Positions 6,844-8,470 of a stretch of DNA of 8,470 nt are shown here, in pieces. The DNA comes from Chlamydiota bacterium. Lineage in GTDB: Bacteria > Chlamydiota > Chlamydiia > Chlamydiales > Rhabdochlamydiaceae. Position 1 is the stretch's first letter; each line of letters begins with the position of its first letter. Below the pieces are notes generated by a model. That model did no database searches. It was not told where the DNA came from and was given only the letters and a program-made list of their open reading frames with translations. Location of the stretch: assembly GCA_023265495.1 (NCBI GenBank), contig JAHFTP010000064.1:1-8470 (forward strand). The letters run 5' to 3'. The translations under genes were made by a program, and so were the position numbers.

Positions 6844-6934
6844 GCATTTTTATCCAGTCGGCACACTAAAAGTTCGCAAGAATGGAAAAGTGACTAAAAC
6901 AGAGGCCTGTTATGATCTAGAGAAAGATCGATAA
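6788..6934 (+). other. Possible small frame or gene remnant after the phosphodiesterase
   Basis: An ATG at 6788 in another frame overlaps the end of the phosphodiesterase gene and reads 48 residues to a stop at 6934. The part beyond the overlap, FYPVGTLKVRKNGKVTKTEACYDLEKDR split across 6848-6931, has a protein-like, basic and well-mixed composition unlike random AT-rich intergenic DNA. No Shine-Dalgarno precedes the ATG. It may be the tail of a lost gene, a small protein, or chance; I do not recognise it. Confidence 0.2.
6890..6916 (+). promoter_or_regulatory. Probable extended -10 promoter of the AraC-type gene
   Basis: TGTTATGAT (6908-6916) gives an extended -10 (TG, one base, then TATGAT with five of six matches). 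GTGACT (6890-6895) matches four of six -35 positions but at a short 15-base spacing, which an extended -10 can tolerate. Transcription would start near 6923, about 30 bases before the ATG at 6952. A short inverted repeat, GATCT/AGATC (6914-6918 and 6925-6929), overlaps the end of the -10 and the start site and could be a regulator site. Confidence 0.38.
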
Positions 6935-6951
6935 AAACAGGAATATGCATC

Positions 6952-7827
6952 ATGAGTTCATTATCTACTTATGCTCATCATATCAGCTGCATCTTAAAAG
7001 TTTTAGTTTATATTGAAGATCATCTCGATGAGGAGCTCTCTTTGGAGAAAATGGCAAAAATTGCCCATATCTCCTCTTACTATTTTCATAGGCTCTTTCG
7101 CGCCTACATGGGAGAGACTCTATCCGAATATGTGAAACGCCTACGTCTACAGAAGGCGGCGGGAATATTGCAATATTCCGACACAGCCATAACAGATATA
7201 GCCTTTGACCTTGGGTACGAAACTCCCTCTTCTTTTACTAAAGTATTTAACCAAGTGATGGGCACATCTCCAAGCCAGTACCGTAAGACAATGCAGCCAG
7301 TGGTACGAGCCATTATGAAAAGAACAATCCCAAATAAGGAGACAATTATGATAAAGCCAGAATATGTGACCTTTAAGGACGAGCAGGTATTGTTCGTTCG
7401 CCGCACAGGAGATTATAAAGAAACGCCAAGCCAGGCTTTCCAAGCTCTTGTGAAATATTTACAAGATGAAGGAATTGGCCGTGAAAAAATAAAAACCTAT
7501 TATAGTATGGGCCTTGATGATCCCCAAATAGTAGATAGAGCAAAATGCAGGTTCGATGCCTGTGTAGCTTTAAAAGAGCCGATCTCTCCAAAAGGAGAAG
7601 TGGGTCAACGGGTCCTTAGGGGAGGAAGGTTTGCCACATTTATTCACAAAGGCCCCTATAGTAAATTGGAAGAAGCTTTCAATGAGATTTTTCAAACATG
7701 GTATCCATCTTCAAATGAAAAACTAGCTGATGAAATCCCCTTTTGTGAACACATCAGCGCATGGGACAAGTCTATTTCAGATGATGAGCGAGTGACAAAA
7801 ATTTACATTCCTTTAGAAAATAAATAA
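6952..7827 (+). CDS. AraC-family regulator with GyrI-like effector domain
   Basis: A cytoplasmic transcription factor of 291 residues with the Rob/SoxS-like order. Residues about 12-112 are an AraC DNA-binding domain with two helix-turn-helix units: LSLEKMAKIAHISSYYFHRLF in two pieces at 29-49, and ITDIAFDLGYETPSSFTKVF (80-99), ending with the usual GTSPSQYRK. Residues about 133-289 form a GyrI-like (AraC effector-binding) domain: KPEYVTFKDEQVLFVRRTGDY, then GGRFATFIHKGPYSKLEEAF and the terminal KIYIPL strand. Such proteins sense small hydrophobic or drug-like molecules and activate export or stress genes; the ligand here is unknown. AGGAA (6939-6943) lies 8 bases before the ATG. It has its own likely promoter and no co-transcribed partner on the right, so its targets may be elsewhere or it may control itself. 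Confidence 0.9.
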   Translation: MSSLSTYAHHISCILKVLVYIEDHLDEELSLEKMAKIAHISSYYFHRLFRAYMGETLSEYVKRLRLQKAAGILQYSDTAITDIAFDLGYETPSSFTKVFNQVMGTSPSQYRKTMQPVVRAIMKRTIPNKETIMIKPEYVTFKDEQVLFVRRTGDYKETPSQAFQALVKYLQDEGIGREKIKTYYSMGLDDPQIVDRAKCRFDACVALKEPISPKGEVGQRVLRGGRFATFIHKGPYSKLEEAFNEIFQTWYPSSNEKLADEIPFCEHISAWDKSISDDERVTKIYIPLENK

Positions 7828-7833
7828 AAACGA

Positions 7834-7863
7834 AGCTCCTGGCCGCCATAGCGCTTAGGAGCT
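7834..7863. terminator. Hairpin after the AraC-type gene
   Basis: AGCTCCT (7834-7840) pairs with AGGAGCT (7857-7863), continued inward by two G-T wobbles, one mismatch and CGC/GCG around a CATA tetraloop. It starts seven bases after the stop codon, a natural place for a terminator, but the plus strand lacks a T-run after it. Read on the minus strand it is followed by a T-rich tail (CGTTTTTATTTATT), a better intrinsic terminator, though no minus-strand gene is visible to the right. It could be bidirectional or serve as a 3' stability structure. Confidence 0.45.
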
Positions 7864-7882
7864 ACTGTGACGTTTAGTATTC

Positions 7883-7933
7883 TTGCCAAATAATTCCAGC
7901 TTTGATAATCTGAGTCTTAACTTTAGATTATCA
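7883..7933 (+). promoter_or_regulatory. Probable promoter overlapping a hairpin/operator before the ATPase gene
   Basis: TTGCCA (7883-7888) matches five of six -35 positions and GATAAT (7904-7909) five of six -10 positions, with a short 15-base spacer. The -10 sits in the left arm of a perfect 9-base inverted repeat, TGATAATCT (7903-7911) and AGATTATCA (7925-7933), whose inner bases (AGT/ACT) also pair. The right arm ends 7 bases before the ATG, in the place where a Shine-Dalgarno would be, and none is seen. The repeat could be an operator over the promoter, or an RNA hairpin that limits translation. Confidence 0.4.
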
Positions 7934-7940
7934 CAAATAC

Positions 7941-8470
7941 ATGTTTAGCAGACTTTTAACACCTTACATACAAGCACTTGCAACTAAATATCCAGTTGTA
8001 ACCCTGCTTGGACCACGTCAATCAGGAAAAACAATACTCGTTCGAAATGCCTTCCCTAAAAAGCCTTATGTAAACATGGAAGATGCTAATAATAGGTCGC
8101 TTGCAACTTTAGACCCTAAAAGTTTTATGCAGGCCTATCCCCATGGAGCTATCCTAGATGAGGTGCAAAGGACTCCGGATCTTTTGTCCTATATTCAAGT
8201 ACGAGTAGATGAGCTGGACCAAAAAGGGATGTTCATCCTGACGGGCAGCCACCAGGCCGCACTGCATTCTGCAGTTTCGCAATCTTTAGCCGGAAGAACC
8301 TCGCTTTTGCGACTCCTTCCACTTAGTTTGCAAGAAATGCGGAGCGCAAACATCCTCGACCCTCTGGAAGAAATTATCCTCAAAGGGGGATACCCTAAGA
8401 TCTATAAGGAAAACCTACCGGTATCCAATGCTTATAGTAGCTATTTCCAAACTTATGTAGAGCGAGATGT
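7941..8470 (+). CDS. AAA ATPase, AAA_14/DUF4143 type, cut by the right edge
   Basis: The ATG at 7941 opens a frame that runs without a stop to the window end (176 full codons visible). The protein starts MFSRLLTPYIQALATKYPVV and has the Walker A GPRQSGKT (24-31), Walker B AILDEVQ (70-76), the sensor strand FILTGSHQ (98-105), then AGRTSLLRLLPLSLQEM and GGYPKIY, all in the order seen in ATPases with an AAA_14 domain followed by DUF4143. The visible end YVERDV is where DUF4143 usually begins. Full members are about 380-400 residues, so roughly half is missing. Their role is poorly defined; they are scattered, often in several copies, in accessory regions and have been linked to archaeal-type ATPases rather than to a known pathway. 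No Shine-Dalgarno is seen before the ATG and a hairpin lies directly upstream, so expression may be low or controlled. Confidence 0.85.
   Translation, partial: MFSRLLTPYIQALATKYPVVTLLGPRQSGKTILVRNAFPKKPYVNMEDANNRSLATLDPKSFMQAYPHGAILDEVQRTPDLLSYIQVRVDELDQKGMFILTGSHQAALHSAVSQSLAGRTSLLRLLPLSLQEMRSANILDPLEEIILKGGYPKIYKENLPVSNAYSSYFQTYVERD

Overview
The window looks like part of the chromosome of an AT-rich Gram-negative bacterium. Exported proteins carry ordinary signal peptides, Shine-Dalgarno sites are mixed or weak, and a Trk-type potassium system lies in a tight operon. My best guess is an environmental member of the Chlamydiota (Simkania/Parachlamydia type). This rests on the general look of the first protein's C-terminal region and of the minus-strand start at the left edge, so it is inference and not proven by the sequence.

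Left part (1-2061): a minus-strand reading frame runs off the left edge with its start near 73 and is divergent from an exported 518-residue protein (239-1795). That protein resembles an M16 (insulinase-type) peptidase half without the zinc motif and has an extra C-terminal region. A gene-free stretch of about 265 bases follows. It holds a long, nearly perfect stem-loop (1809-1867) that may be a terminator or a small structured RNA.

Middle (2062-6843): four plus-strand genes are packed with overlaps of 1, 4 and about 34 bases: trkA (NAD/potassium-binding RCK regulator), trkH (potassium pore subunit with an insertion of about 45 residues outside the membrane), a prmA-like methyltransferase, and an exported class II cyclic-nucleotide phosphodiesterase. 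The first two clearly work together as a potassium uptake system. Why the other two are translationally linked to it is the most interesting question here.

Right part (6844-8470): an AraC-type regulator with a GyrI-like small-molecule-binding domain has its own probable extended -10 promoter. A 113-base gap with two hairpins follows, one of them overlapping a probable promoter. Last comes the 5' portion of an AAA ATPase of the AAA_14/DUF4143 type, cut by the right edge. This right part looks more like accessory DNA.

No rRNA, tRNA, CRISPR array, insertion sequence or phage gene was recognised. No complete new defence or mobile system is visible; the candidates for novelty are the operon layout, the TrkH insertion and the two structured intergenic regions.
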